Part shown: positions 1 through 7,400 of the stretch, piece after piece
Layout: each line of letters starts with the position of its first letter
Numbering within the stretch: position 1 is the stretch's first letter
Assembly: GCA_040880545.1 (NCBI GenBank)
Contig: JBBDIE010000008.1
Location: 1-8,706, forward strand
DNA from: M55B112 sp040880545
Lineage (GTDB): Bacteria > Bacteroidota > Bacteroidia > Bacteroidales > GCA-2748055
Direction: 5' to 3'
Length of the DNA stretch: 8,706 bases
Program-made: the position numbers and the translations under genes
The notes under the pieces: generated by a model
Seen by the model: only the letters and a program-made list of their open reading frames with translations
What the model was told of the DNA's origin: nothing
Databases searched by the model: none

Positions 1-219
1 AAGCAAGATCCATATCAAGCGCATTAACAGTTTCAGAAATATTCAATTTCAAACCCGTACCCGTTTCTACTGGATTCATGCACCAGTTGTGGATTGATGT
101 AGAATCGGAAGAACATTCACCCTCCTGAATCCTATGATCTCATTAAAGATATGTTTTGTGATAAATTGATTTTATAGAGCAGTTTTTATAAATTTAGGGA
201 AACCAATGAACCTTTCACA
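1..219. other. Left-edge non-coding or fragmentary stretch
   Basis: No recognisable gene lies here. On the minus strand one frame stays open from about 139 down to the left edge, and its only ATG is at 77-79 (reading MNPVETGTGLKL...). It could be the 5' end of a leftward gene that continues outside the window. A plus-strand frame is also open from the edge to a TGA at 126-128. Neither has a ribosome binding site or a recognisable motif, and both are short enough to be open by chance. The stretch 130-219 is AT-rich and probably carries the promoter and 5' leader of the gene starting at 220. Confidence 0.4.
165..196 (+). promoter_or_regulatory. Possible Bacteroidota-type promoter
   Basis: ATTG at 165-168 and TAAATTTA at 189-196 approximate the Bacteroidota -33 (TTTG) and -7 (TAnnTTTG) elements, with 20 bases between them. 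Each differs from consensus at one fixed position. They sit 24 bases upstream of the ATG at 220, a sensible distance for the secreted protein gene. In AT-rich DNA such a match can occur by chance, so this is only a candidate. Confidence 0.25.
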
Positions 220-876
220 ATGAAATTCATCTTAATCACACTTATCACAGCCACTACTTCAATAAATTCTTTCGCGCAGGATAAAATATTGAAAAATGAT
301 AATACTGTAGTCGAGGGTATAGTTTTAAAAGTGGATGCAACAAATATTGAAGTCAATCCAGTTGGTAGCAAACCGTTTCTAATAGTCCCACGTGCTGATG
401 CAAAATTGATAATTTACGATGATAATACTGTAGTGCTATTTGAAAAGGAGAATCCTTATTTAGAGGAAATGCGACTAAGAATGGAGGCTGCCGCATTTAT
501 GATTAAATTGGGTCTGGACAATATGGAGGGTAAAGAAAGAGATTCAATTTTTGATGAGGAGGAAGAAAATATTTATGATTATAAAAGTAGTTTGGGTGAC
601 GGCCCCTCTTATGGCCTTGGAAGCCGGAAGGCTGTAGGTCAGTTGCCCCGACCGGATATTTCAAACTGCAATGTAACCAGCAGAATTGTGGTAACTATAG
701 AGGTTCAAGTTGACCGTTCAGGAAATGTTATATCGGCCGCTGTGAAATCTGCAACATTTGCCGACAACTGTATCTGGAACGTGGTGATGGATACCGCAAG
801 AAAAACCAAATTCACTAGCGATCAGAATGCCGCTTTCAGACAGACCGGTTGGATTAAATATACCATGGAGCCATAA
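220..876 (+). CDS. Secreted protein with TonB C-terminal-like domain
   Basis: A 218-residue protein, probably periplasmic. Residues 1-20 form a signal peptide (hydrophobic core, then SFAQ before D21). Residues 21-70 form a small beta-rich module of the type 'DKI-K-D-T-V-EG-V', recurrent in Bacteroidota exported proteins and of unknown role. Residues 95-130 are strongly acidic (DEEEEN) and probably a linker. Residues about 135-218 resemble the TonB C-terminal domain as found in Bacteroidota proteins: a LPRP entry, a VVTIEVQVDRSGNV strand pair, then a helix with ARKTKF and a final GWIKYTM strand. A true TonB needs an uncleaved membrane anchor and a proline-rich span. Both are absent, so energy transduction is unlikely and binding to an envelope partner is more plausible. 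Two cysteines in the C-terminal domain (in SNCNV and DNCIW) could pair. The start is firm: the frame has a stop at 175-177 and no other ATG before 220. The exact function is unknown. Confidence 0.75.
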   Translation: MKFILITLITATTSINSFAQDKILKNDNTVVEGIVLKVDATNIEVNPVGSKPFLIVPRADAKLIIYDDNTVVLFEKENPYLEEMRLRMEAAAFMIKLGLDNMEGKERDSIFDEEEENIYDYKSSLGDGPSYGLGSRKAVGQLPRPDISNCNVTSRIVVTIEVQVDRSGNVISAAVKSATFADNCIWNVVMDTARKTKFTSDQNAAFRQTGWIKYTMEP

Positions 877-897
877 TAGGGTATTCAAATCATGGTA
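861..897. repeat. Inverted repeat at the end of the secreted-protein gene
   Basis: TACCATG at 861-867 and CATGGTA at 891-897 are perfectly complementary 7-base arms around a 23-base loop that contains the stop codon. There is no T-run after the second arm, so this is not a standard intrinsic terminator. It may be an mRNA 3' hairpin or chance. Confidence 0.2.
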
Positions 898-922
898 GTG
901 TAAAGAATTTTGTGTAAACCTT

Positions 923-935
923 GCGTAGCTGCGTA
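923..935. repeat. Short direct repeat before the AraC-type gene
   Basis: GCGTA occurs at 923-927 and again at 931-935, 8 bases apart, inside the sequence TTGCGTAGCTGCGTAA, which is also an imperfect palindrome (12 of 16 positions symmetric). It lies in the 201-base gap between the secreted-protein gene and the AraC-family gene. It could be a regulator-binding site, but it is too short to be convincing alone. I see no gene or clear promoter in the rest of this gap. Confidence 0.15.
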
Positions 936-1077
936 ATGGTATAAGCACTCTGGAAACAAGTATTCATTCACAAAGGCACCTATGGTACAGAATACTCCAT
1001 TAAAATTTGGATTACATGCAAACCCAAAGTTTTTGAGTAAATTTATCCCCCATGTTTTATGAATTTCATTCACAGGT

Positions 1078-1908
1078 ATGAATCCAAATAAAATTGCTAC
1101 GAAAAACAAACTCGAGGAGGGACTGCTCTTTAAAATCTCACCTTTTAAGGAGGTGATAAAAAAGACCCGTCCGCATAAACACGACGAATATTTCGAACTC
1201 ATTTTTCTGAAAGAAGGAGAAGGATTTCACACCATTGAAGAGGAGAATTTTGTAGTGAACGCGCCTGAATTATATCTACTGAAACCGGGACAGCTGCATT
1301 TCTGGCAATTTACTGCCATCCCCAAAGGTTTTGTTATTATGTTCAAAGAATCGGAATTCGATTCTTTAACAGAAAATGATCTGACAGAATTTTACCGTTT
1401 ACTGAGCCTGAATGCACGGATTGGTTTTACCGGACAAACCTATCCTGAAAACTTATTGCAGGAAATCTTTGCTGAATTCAAACTCAACAGATCTTATTCC
1501 AGGCCAATTATTCATGGATTGCTGAAAGCGCTGTTTGGAAAATTGTTGTGCCTGACAGAATATGGCATTCAAAAGCCGGTTGCTTCCCTTTCACTGTATG
1601 ACAATTTTCAGCAACTGCTTGCCACGGAGTGCCCCCGTCTGCACAAAGTGAGTGAATTTGCCGGGTTGCTGCACACCACCCCGCAAAACCTCAATGCCAC
1701 CTGCCGGAAACGGGCAAATAAAAGCGCTGGAGAGCTGATTTCAGAGCGGATTTTACTCGAGGCGAAAAGGTACATTTTGCATACCGACAGCACCGTGAAT
1801 GAAATTGCCGAACTGCTTTCCTTTTCCGATGCTTCCAACTTTGTCAAATTTTTCAAAAAAGCTGCAAAAACAACTCCGGTGCAGTTTAGGGCGAATTATT
1901 TTCAATAA
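1078..1908 (+). CDS. AraC-family transcriptional regulator
   Basis: A 276-residue cytoplasmic DNA-binding protein, the usual length for the family. The N-terminal part (about residues 25-100) is an AraC-type cupin sensor: PHKHDEYFEL with H33, H35 and E40, then a beta-barrel ending in LKPGQLHFW. The middle (100-170) is a helical linker. The C-terminal part (about 175-274) is the twin helix-turn-helix domain. The first HTH covers HKVSEFAGLLHTTPQNLN and the second covers STVNEIAELLSFSDASNFVK, followed by FFKKAAKTTPVQFR, the conserved closing segment. Such proteins usually bind a small ligand or sense a stress and activate nearby promoters. The ligand cannot be read here. ATG 1078 is the only in-frame ATG after the stop at 1060-1062. 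Only a weak AGG (1074-1076) lies very close to it. The TSUP permease gene follows 190 bases downstream and is the nearest candidate target; the efflux operon is another. Confidence 0.93.
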   Translation: MNPNKIATKNKLEEGLLFKISPFKEVIKKTRPHKHDEYFELIFLKEGEGFHTIEEENFVVNAPELYLLKPGQLHFWQFTAIPKGFVIMFKESEFDSLTENDLTEFYRLLSLNARIGFTGQTYPENLLQEIFAEFKLNRSYSRPIIHGLLKALFGKLLCLTEYGIQKPVASLSLYDNFQQLLATECPRLHKVSEFAGLLHTTPQNLNATCRKRANKSAGELISERILLEAKRYILHTDSTVNEIAELLSFSDASNFVKFFKKAAKTTPVQFRANYFQ

Positions 1909-1961
1909 TACCATTTTATCATCAATTAGTACCACCGTTATTTAATCATCCGTGTTTAGTT

Positions 1962-1974
1962 TTGAAAAATTCAA
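1962..1974. promoter_or_regulatory. Small palindrome between the AraC-type and TSUP genes
   Basis: TTGAA-AAA-TTCAA at 1962-1974 is a perfect 5+3+5 palindrome, and a further GTTGAAA half-like copy stands at 1986-1992. The site lies about 125 bases upstream of the TSUP permease start and just after the AraC-family gene, a position that would suit an operator. The sequence is AT-rich and short, so chance is a real alternative. Confidence 0.2.
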
Positions 1975-2054
1975 CACCCAACACAGTTGAAATTAATTGT
2001 CCGGTGCCGTATCATGTTTATGTGCATGTTACTTTTTGTATGCAGTGGCAAATA

Positions 2055-2108
2055 ATGAAAACAAACCAACGGTCCACCAATCTCCATGATGTAGATAAAT
2101 GGAAATAA
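2055..2108 (+). CDS. Possible 17-residue leader ORF overlapping the permease start
   Basis: ATG at 2055 opens a 17-codon frame (MKTNQRSTNLHDVDKWK) ending with TAA at 2106-2108, in a different frame from the permease whose ATG at 2099 lies inside it. If translated, ribosomes finishing here could re-initiate at 2099 and couple permease translation to the leader. No convincing Shine-Dalgarno site precedes it and the peptide has no recognised feature. It may be a chance ORF. Confidence 0.15.
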   Translation: MKTNQRSTNLHDVDKWK

Positions 2109-2872
2109 TAATTATTACAGTTGCAGCTTTTTTTACAGCCATCCTTACCTTTTTTTCGGGGTTCGGACTGGGAACCATTTTAATGCCGGTTTTTGCACTG
2201 TTCTTTCCGGTTGATATTGCTATTGCCTTAACCGGTGTGGTACACTTTGCCAACAATATTTTTAAAATGGTACTGGTGGGAAAAATGGCCAGCAAACAGG
2301 TGCTCATCCGTTTTGGCATTCCGGCCATCCTGGCATCTTTTGCAGGTGCCTGGGTTTTGCTGCGGATTGCCGGACTTCCTTCGATTTATGAATATCAATT
2401 GTGGGGGAATACTTTCGGAATTACCCCGGTGAAACTTATCATTGCACTGTTGTTGCTGTTCTTCTCCCTGCTGGAGGTTTTGCCGGTTTTGCAGAAAATT
2501 AAGTTTGGCGGAAACAGGCTGATTCTCGGCGGCGTATTGAGTGGTTTTTTTGGTGGCCTGGCAGGAATTCAGGGCGCTTTTCGCAGCGCATTTCTTATAA
2601 AAAGCGGGCTTTCAAAAGAGGCATTTATCGCTACCGGTGTTATCATAGCCGCGTTAGTGGACATCACGCGGTTGTCGGTTTACGCATCGCGGTTCTCATC
2701 TTATGGTTTATCAGAGAACGTGGTTTTGCTTGTAGCTGCCACCTTAGCTGCTATTGCAGGTGCTTATACAGGGAAAAAGCTTCTGAAAAAAGTGACATTC
2801 CGTACCGTGCAGCTTCTGGTTGCTACTATGCTGATTATTATTTCCGTCGGGCTGGGAATGGGAGTTATTTAA
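2099..2872 (+). CDS. TSUP (TauE/SafE-like) membrane permease
   Basis: A 257-residue, very hydrophobic inner-membrane protein with about eight predicted membrane spans. It shows the two-repeat layout of the TauE/SafE (TSUP, formerly DUF81) family. Repeat one begins with FFSGFGLGTILMPVFAL (about residues 18-34) and continues with LTGVVHFANNIFK. Repeat two carries SGFFGGLAGIQGAFRSAFL (about 149-167) and KEAFIATGVIIAALVD. The GIQGAFRS version differs from the commoner GxGG form and points to a distinct subfamily. Members move small anions such as sulfite, sulfoacetate or other organosulfur compounds, but the substrate here is not deducible. The start is fixed: an in-frame TAA (2096-2098) directly precedes the ATG. 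No Shine-Dalgarno site is visible. It lies 190 bases after the AraC-family gene on the same strand, so that regulator may control it. The 200-base gap before the efflux operon suggests it is not part of that transcript. Confidence 0.88.
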   Translation: MEIIIITVAAFFTAILTFFSGFGLGTILMPVFALFFPVDIAIALTGVVHFANNIFKMVLVGKMASKQVLIRFGIPAILASFAGAWVLLRIAGLPSIYEYQLWGNTFGITPVKLIIALLLLFFSLLEVLPVLQKIKFGGNRLILGGVLSGFFGGLAGIQGAFRSAFLIKSGLSKEAFIATGVIIAALVDITRLSVYASRFSSYGLSENVVLLVAATLAAIAGAYTGKKLLKKVTFRTVQLLVATMLIIISVGLGMGVI

Positions 2873-2891
2873 AAGGTAACAATATAAAAAA

Positions 2892-3062
2892 ATGAAAAAC
2901 AAAAAAATCGGACAATATGCTTAAAACAATGAACCGTTCATGGTGAACCTGCTGGTATCGGCTTTACGCACCCCCGTTATTGCCGGAGATGGACAGGTAA
3001 AAATTCATATATCCTGCATAAATATTTGCAGGCGCAAAAATCAATTGTTTATTAAAATCTAA
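2892..3062 (+). pseudogene. Possible relic of a small gene interrupted by a stop
   Basis: An ATG at 2892 reads MKNKKIGQYA, then TAA (2922-2924), and the same frame continues through NNEPF to an ATG at 2940 and a 40-codon frame ending with TAA at 3060-3062 (MVNLLVSALRTPVIAGDG...). The stretch 2940-3000 is visibly richer in G and C than its AT-rich flanks and has coding-like codon choice (CTG, CGC, GCC), whereas the part after about 3005 looks non-coding. This is what a decayed or truncated gene might leave. Alternatives are a genuine 40-residue small protein from 2940, or chance. I do not recognise the family. Confidence 0.3.
3013..3032. promoter_or_regulatory. Palindrome upstream of the efflux operon
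   Basis: CCTGCA at 3013-3018 and TGCAGG at 3027-3032 form perfect 6-base arms around an AT-only 8-base spacer. The site ends 40 bases before the ATG of the TolC-like gene. Its symmetry, AT-rich centre and place suit an operator for a dimeric repressor or activator of the pump operon. No T-run follows closely, so a terminator for anything upstream is less likely. No clear -33/-7 promoter pair could be identified with confidence around it. Confidence 0.35.
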
Positions 3063-3072
3063 TTGAGAATTC

Positions 3073-4467
3073 ATGAAAGAAAAAGCAACTTTCCGGCCGG
3101 TAAAATTTGGTCCCAAACCATACATTCTGATCTTTTTATCCATATTTTATGCGGGATTATCATTCGGACAATCTGATTTACGATCGCTATTGTTGTTGGC
3201 TGAAGAAAATCACCCGCTTATTGCAGCCAGGCAGGCCGAGGCCGAAGCAGCCCAGGTAAATATAGCCCTCGAAAAAAACACCCTGCTTCCTTCGCTGGAT
3301 GCAGCTTATCAGGTCAATTATTCTACCTATAACAACATCACGGGCATGAGTTACCCGGGAACGTTTCTGCCAATTAGCGGGCCACCGTCTACGGATAATT
3401 TTAATAATCCCGTTCCAGGCTCAGCAGTCAGTGTACTTCTGAAATGGTCGCCGTTGACTTTTGGCCAGCGCTCTGCGGCTGTTGAATACAACAGGAAATT
3501 GTACGAAAAGCAACTGGCAGACATTGAAGATGAAGTACTCAGGCTGAAGTTCAGGGTGGCATTTCTCTACCTTGAAATGACTACCACCAAAGAACTTATG
3601 GGAGTTTTTCGAAATAACATCGAAAGGAATGAATTTAACCTGACCCAGGTCTCTGCGCTTGTCAAGGCTGGTCTTGGTCCCGGGGTTGACAGTCTTAGGT
3701 TTAAAGGCGAATTGTCAAAAGCACGAACGGAATTGTTCCGGTATGAAAATCTGTTTGAAACACAGGTGCAGGAACTGAGGGAATTGCTGGTTTCAGATAC
3801 TTTTCAGGATATTGAAATGCATGATTTTTATATGGAAAACCTTCCTTCTGAACCAAAAATATTAGATGATGCATCAGGGAACCCGGTACTTAAAATGGCC
3901 CGTTTTGAACTGGAGGCCAGTCAGGCCCGGTTAACTCAAATCAGCCGTTCGTGGACCCCGAGGCTTGAATTTTGGGGAACCACCTATGCCCGTGGTTCGG
4001 GAATTGCTTTCGACGGGACGGTTAACAAAGCAGATGGTTGGTCGTTCAGCCGATACAATTACGGTGTGGGAGTGCAGCTTGCTTTTCCAATTCTTGATTT
4101 ACCAAACGTTCAGTTAAGAACCAACAAACAGAAGGCTGTTGTCAGGTCGTATGAAAATTATTTCAGGCAAACACAAATAGCCCTGACCAAAGAAGAGGCC
4201 GTTGCGCTGAGTGATTTAAAAACCTCGTTGTTGATTGCTGCCGAAGTGCCTGTGGAATACGAAGCCAGCGAAGCGGCTTTTCGTGCCATTCAATCACGCT
4301 ACGCTGCCGGATTGATCGATTATTCCGAACTGATTCAGGCACAATACGATCTGCTTCACGCCGAAGCCGGACTAAAAAATGCCTTTATTTCCTCCTGGAA
4401 GTCTTTATTAAAAATGGCCGTTATCCGGGGCGATGTAAATATATTCCTAAATCAAATTCAACACTGA
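3073..4467 (+). CDS. TolC-family outer-membrane efflux protein
   Basis: A 464-residue outer-membrane factor, a typical length for the family. Residues 1-33 form a signal peptide: a charged start, a hydrophobic stretch PYILIFLSIFYAGLS, then FGQ before S34. No lipobox cysteine is present, so unlike many OMFs it is not a lipoprotein. Two OEP repeats follow, about residues 36-255 and 270-460, each with long heptad-like helices (LIAARQAEAEAAQVNIALE in the first, AAFRAIQSRYAAGLIDYSELIQAQYDL in the second). The second shows the classic 'RYxAGLxxYxxLxxAQ' pattern. Trimers form a beta-barrel in the outer membrane with an alpha-helical tunnel through the periplasm. It is first in the efflux operon, with one base between its TGA and the ATG of the pump gene, implying translational coupling. 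The start is firm: TGA at 3064-3066 lies just upstream, and GAGA at 3065-3068 may act as a weak ribosome binding site. The exported substrate is unknown. Confidence 0.93.
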   Translation: MKEKATFRPVKFGPKPYILIFLSIFYAGLSFGQSDLRSLLLLAEENHPLIAARQAEAEAAQVNIALEKNTLLPSLDAAYQVNYSTYNNITGMSYPGTFLPISGPPSTDNFNNPVPGSAVSVLLKWSPLTFGQRSAAVEYNRKLYEKQLADIEDEVLRLKFRVAFLYLEMTTTKELMGVFRNNIERNEFNLTQVSALVKAGLGPGVDSLRFKGELSKARTELFRYENLFETQVQELRELLVSDTFQDIEMHDFYMENLPSEPKILDDASGNPVLKMARFELEASQARLTQISRSWTPRLEFWGTTYARGSGIAFDGTVNKADGWSFSRYNYGVGVQLAFPILDLPNVQLRTNKQKAVVRSYENYFRQTQIALTKEEAVALSDLKTSLLIAAEVPVEYEASEAAFRAIQSRYAAGLIDYSELIQAQYDLLHAEAGLKNAFISSWKSLLKMAVIRGDVNIFLNQIQH

Positions 4468-4468
4468 A

Positions 4469-7400
4469 ATGAAGAAGTTAATTGAAGGAGCGCTAAGGAA
4501 ACCCATTACCGTTATGGTGGCTGTGCTGGCCATCGCATTTTTCGCTTTTCTGTCCATCTTGAAAATGAAGGTGGACATTTTTCCAACATTCGGGTTGCCT
4601 ACAATCTACGTGGCTCAGCCTTACGGCGGTTTATCGCCCGAACAGATGGAGTCGTTTGTAACCGGATACTACGAGTATCATTTTCTTTATGTTACCGGAG
4701 TTAAATCAGTGGAATCGCGTTCCGTTCAGGGAAATGCACTGATAAAAATTATATTCCACGAAGGTACCGACATGAGTCAGGCAGCAGCCGAAGTGGTAGG
4801 TTATGTAAACCGTTCGCGGTCATTTATGCCACCTGGAACGGTACCACCCTTTATCACCCGTTTCGATGCAGGTAGTGTGCCGGTGGGACAACTTGTATTT
4901 TCATCACAAACCCGTACACTGGGTGAAATTGCCGACCTGGCCCTGTTTCGGGTACGGCCGATGTTTTCCACCCTTCCGGGAGTATCGGCACCACCTCCGT
5001 TTGGCGGCAGCGCCAAAACCGTTATTGTAAAAGTGGACCCTGAAAAGGTGAAGCGTTACAATTATACCCCCGATGAAATTGTGCAGGCACTGGCCGAATT
5101 CAATTCCATATCTCCGGCCGGAAACCTGCGCATGGGCGATGAAATGCTCATCACTCCGCAAAATACAGTAGTGGAAGATGTAAAGGATCTGGAAAATATT
5201 CCGCTTAAATTAGGGAAGGGTGCCTCGGTTTACCTGCGCGATTTGGCAACCGTTGAAATCGGTGCAGATGTTACCACAGGTTATGCCCTGGTAAACGGAG
5301 CCCGGTCGGTTTATATCCAGGTAACCAAACGGGCCGATGCCTCTACCTGGGAGGTGGTGAAAAACGTAAAAAGGGCACTGCCCGATATGCAGGCCTCTGT
5401 TCCTGAAGATATTGAAGTGTCCTATGAATTCGACCAGTCGGGTTATGTGATGAATTCGCTGAAAAATCTGATGTTCGAAGGAGGCTTGGGAGCAATTCTT
5501 ACCGGGCTTATGGTCCTTTTGTTCCTTGGCGACCGCCGTGGTGCGCTTATCGTTGTGCTAACGATTCCCATTGCATTGCTTTCCAGTGTTATCTTTTTGA
5601 ATATGATTGGGCAGACCATCAACATTATGACGCTGGGTGGTTTGGCTCTTTCTGTTGGCATTCTTGTGGATGAAGCGACGGTGACCATCGAAAACATTCA
5701 CCGGCACATGGAAATGGGAAAAGCCAAGGCCAAGGCGATTCTGGATGGTTGTAAAGAAATTGTGACACCCAAGTTGCTTATTCTTTTCAGTATTCTGGCG
5801 GTGTTTGTGCCGGCATTGTTTATGTCGGGCGTACCGCGTGGTATGTTTCTGCCCATGTCTCTTGCTGTTGGATTCGCCATGATTGCCTCATTTTTGCTTT
5901 CCATGACATTTGTTCCTGTGATGGCCGTGTGGATTATGAAACACCTGAAACATGAAGAAAATGAAACCAGCCGTTTTGGAAGATTCAAAAAGCGGTATCT
6001 TGGTTTAATTCGGGAATTGACCAAAAGAGGCCGGCTTAGCCTGGCTGTTTATTTTATTCTTGTAGCAAGCCTGGTTACAGCGGGTTTCTACTTCATCGGG
6101 GTGGATATTTTCCCTAAGGTGGATGCAGGCCAGACCCAGGTACGACTGCGTATGGCCACCGGTACACGTGTTGAACGTACAGAAGATGCTACAAAAGAAC
6201 TTCTGAATATTGCCGAAGAAATAGTGGGTGAAGGAAACATTGAAATCAGTTCGGCATTTATCGGCACCCAGCCGTCAAGTTATCCGGTGAATCTTATTCA
6301 CCTGTGGACCAGCGGTCCCCATGAAGCCGTTATCCGGATCAACCTTAGCAAAAATGCAGATTATCCCATCGAAAAATTCAAAGAAGAACTGAGAGACCGT
6401 TTCAGAAGTGAATTTCCCCATGCCCGGCTTTCATTTGAACCGGGCGATCTGGTTGACCAGGTGATGAACCTCGGTTCTACGAATCCCATTGAGGTTGCTG
6501 TTTTGGGAAGAAATCTGGAGTCGTCCCTGGTCATTGCCGAAAAGTTGAAAAATAACCTGGAAGAAGTTCCATTTTTCCGCGATGTGCAAATTACCACACC
6601 ATTGGATTACCCGGGAATGAAAATTGAAATAGACCGGATAAAAGCCGGTCAGCTGGGATTGACAGTTGATAATATAGCAAAATCAATGGTTGCGGCCACT
6701 TCCTCAAGCCGATTTACCAAACCCAACTACTGGAGGGACCCCGTTTCGGGAGTGGCCTACCAGGTACAAGTGGAATATCCGCAACACGAAGTGAATGAAC
6801 CTCAGGATATTGAGATGATCCCGGTAAGCAATACAGCCGACCGGAAAATTTACCTGCGTGATGTGGCCAGCTGGAACCGGATTACCACACCTGCCGAGTA
6901 CGACCGGCTGAACCAGCAGCGGTTCATTACACTTACCGCAAATATTCACGATAAAGATCTGGGATCGGCTGTAAAAGAACTCGACAAAGCCATAACCGGT
7001 TTAGGCAAATTGCCCGCAGGTGTGAATGTGTTAAAAAGAGGTCAGGTCGACTTACTGAATCAGACCACCTCCGAACTGCAACTGGGATTGTTAATTGCGA
7101 TCATTGTAATTTTTCTGATGCTTTCAGCCAGCTTTCAGTCTTTTAAAGTGGCGCTGGCAACTGTTTCTATTCTCCCGGCAGTGGTAGGTGGCTCAATTCT
7201 ACTGTTGCTGCTTACCGGGCACAGCCTCAATATTCAGTCTTACATGGGTGCAATTATGGCTGTTGGGGTGGCTGTTGCCAACTCAATTCTGTATGTTACC
7301 AATGCCGAAGATTTGCGGGAACAGGGCGACAGACAATCATTTTTCAGCGCTTCGGCAAACCGGCTTCGGCCAATTATGATGACCAGTTTTGCCATGATTG

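Noticed and set aside
861..897. Intrinsic transcription terminator after the secreted-protein gene
   Set aside because: The 7-base arms have a 23-base loop and no following T-run, so it is listed only as an inverted repeat.
885..1202. Minus-strand 105-residue open frame across the gap before the AraC-type gene
   Set aside because: It overlaps the well-supported start of the AraC-family gene antisense, has no recognisable motif, and its intergenic part shows no coding composition.
2940..2984. Similarity of the relic peptide (SALRTPVIAG) to the pump N-terminus (GALRKPITVM), suggesting a duplicated pump fragment
   Set aside because: Only a few residues match and the underlying DNA is not similar, so a duplication is not supported.
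5698..6024. Minus-strand 108-residue open frame inside the RND pump gene
   Set aside because: It lies wholly opposite strongly conserved RND sequence. Its composition is the mirror of the real gene.
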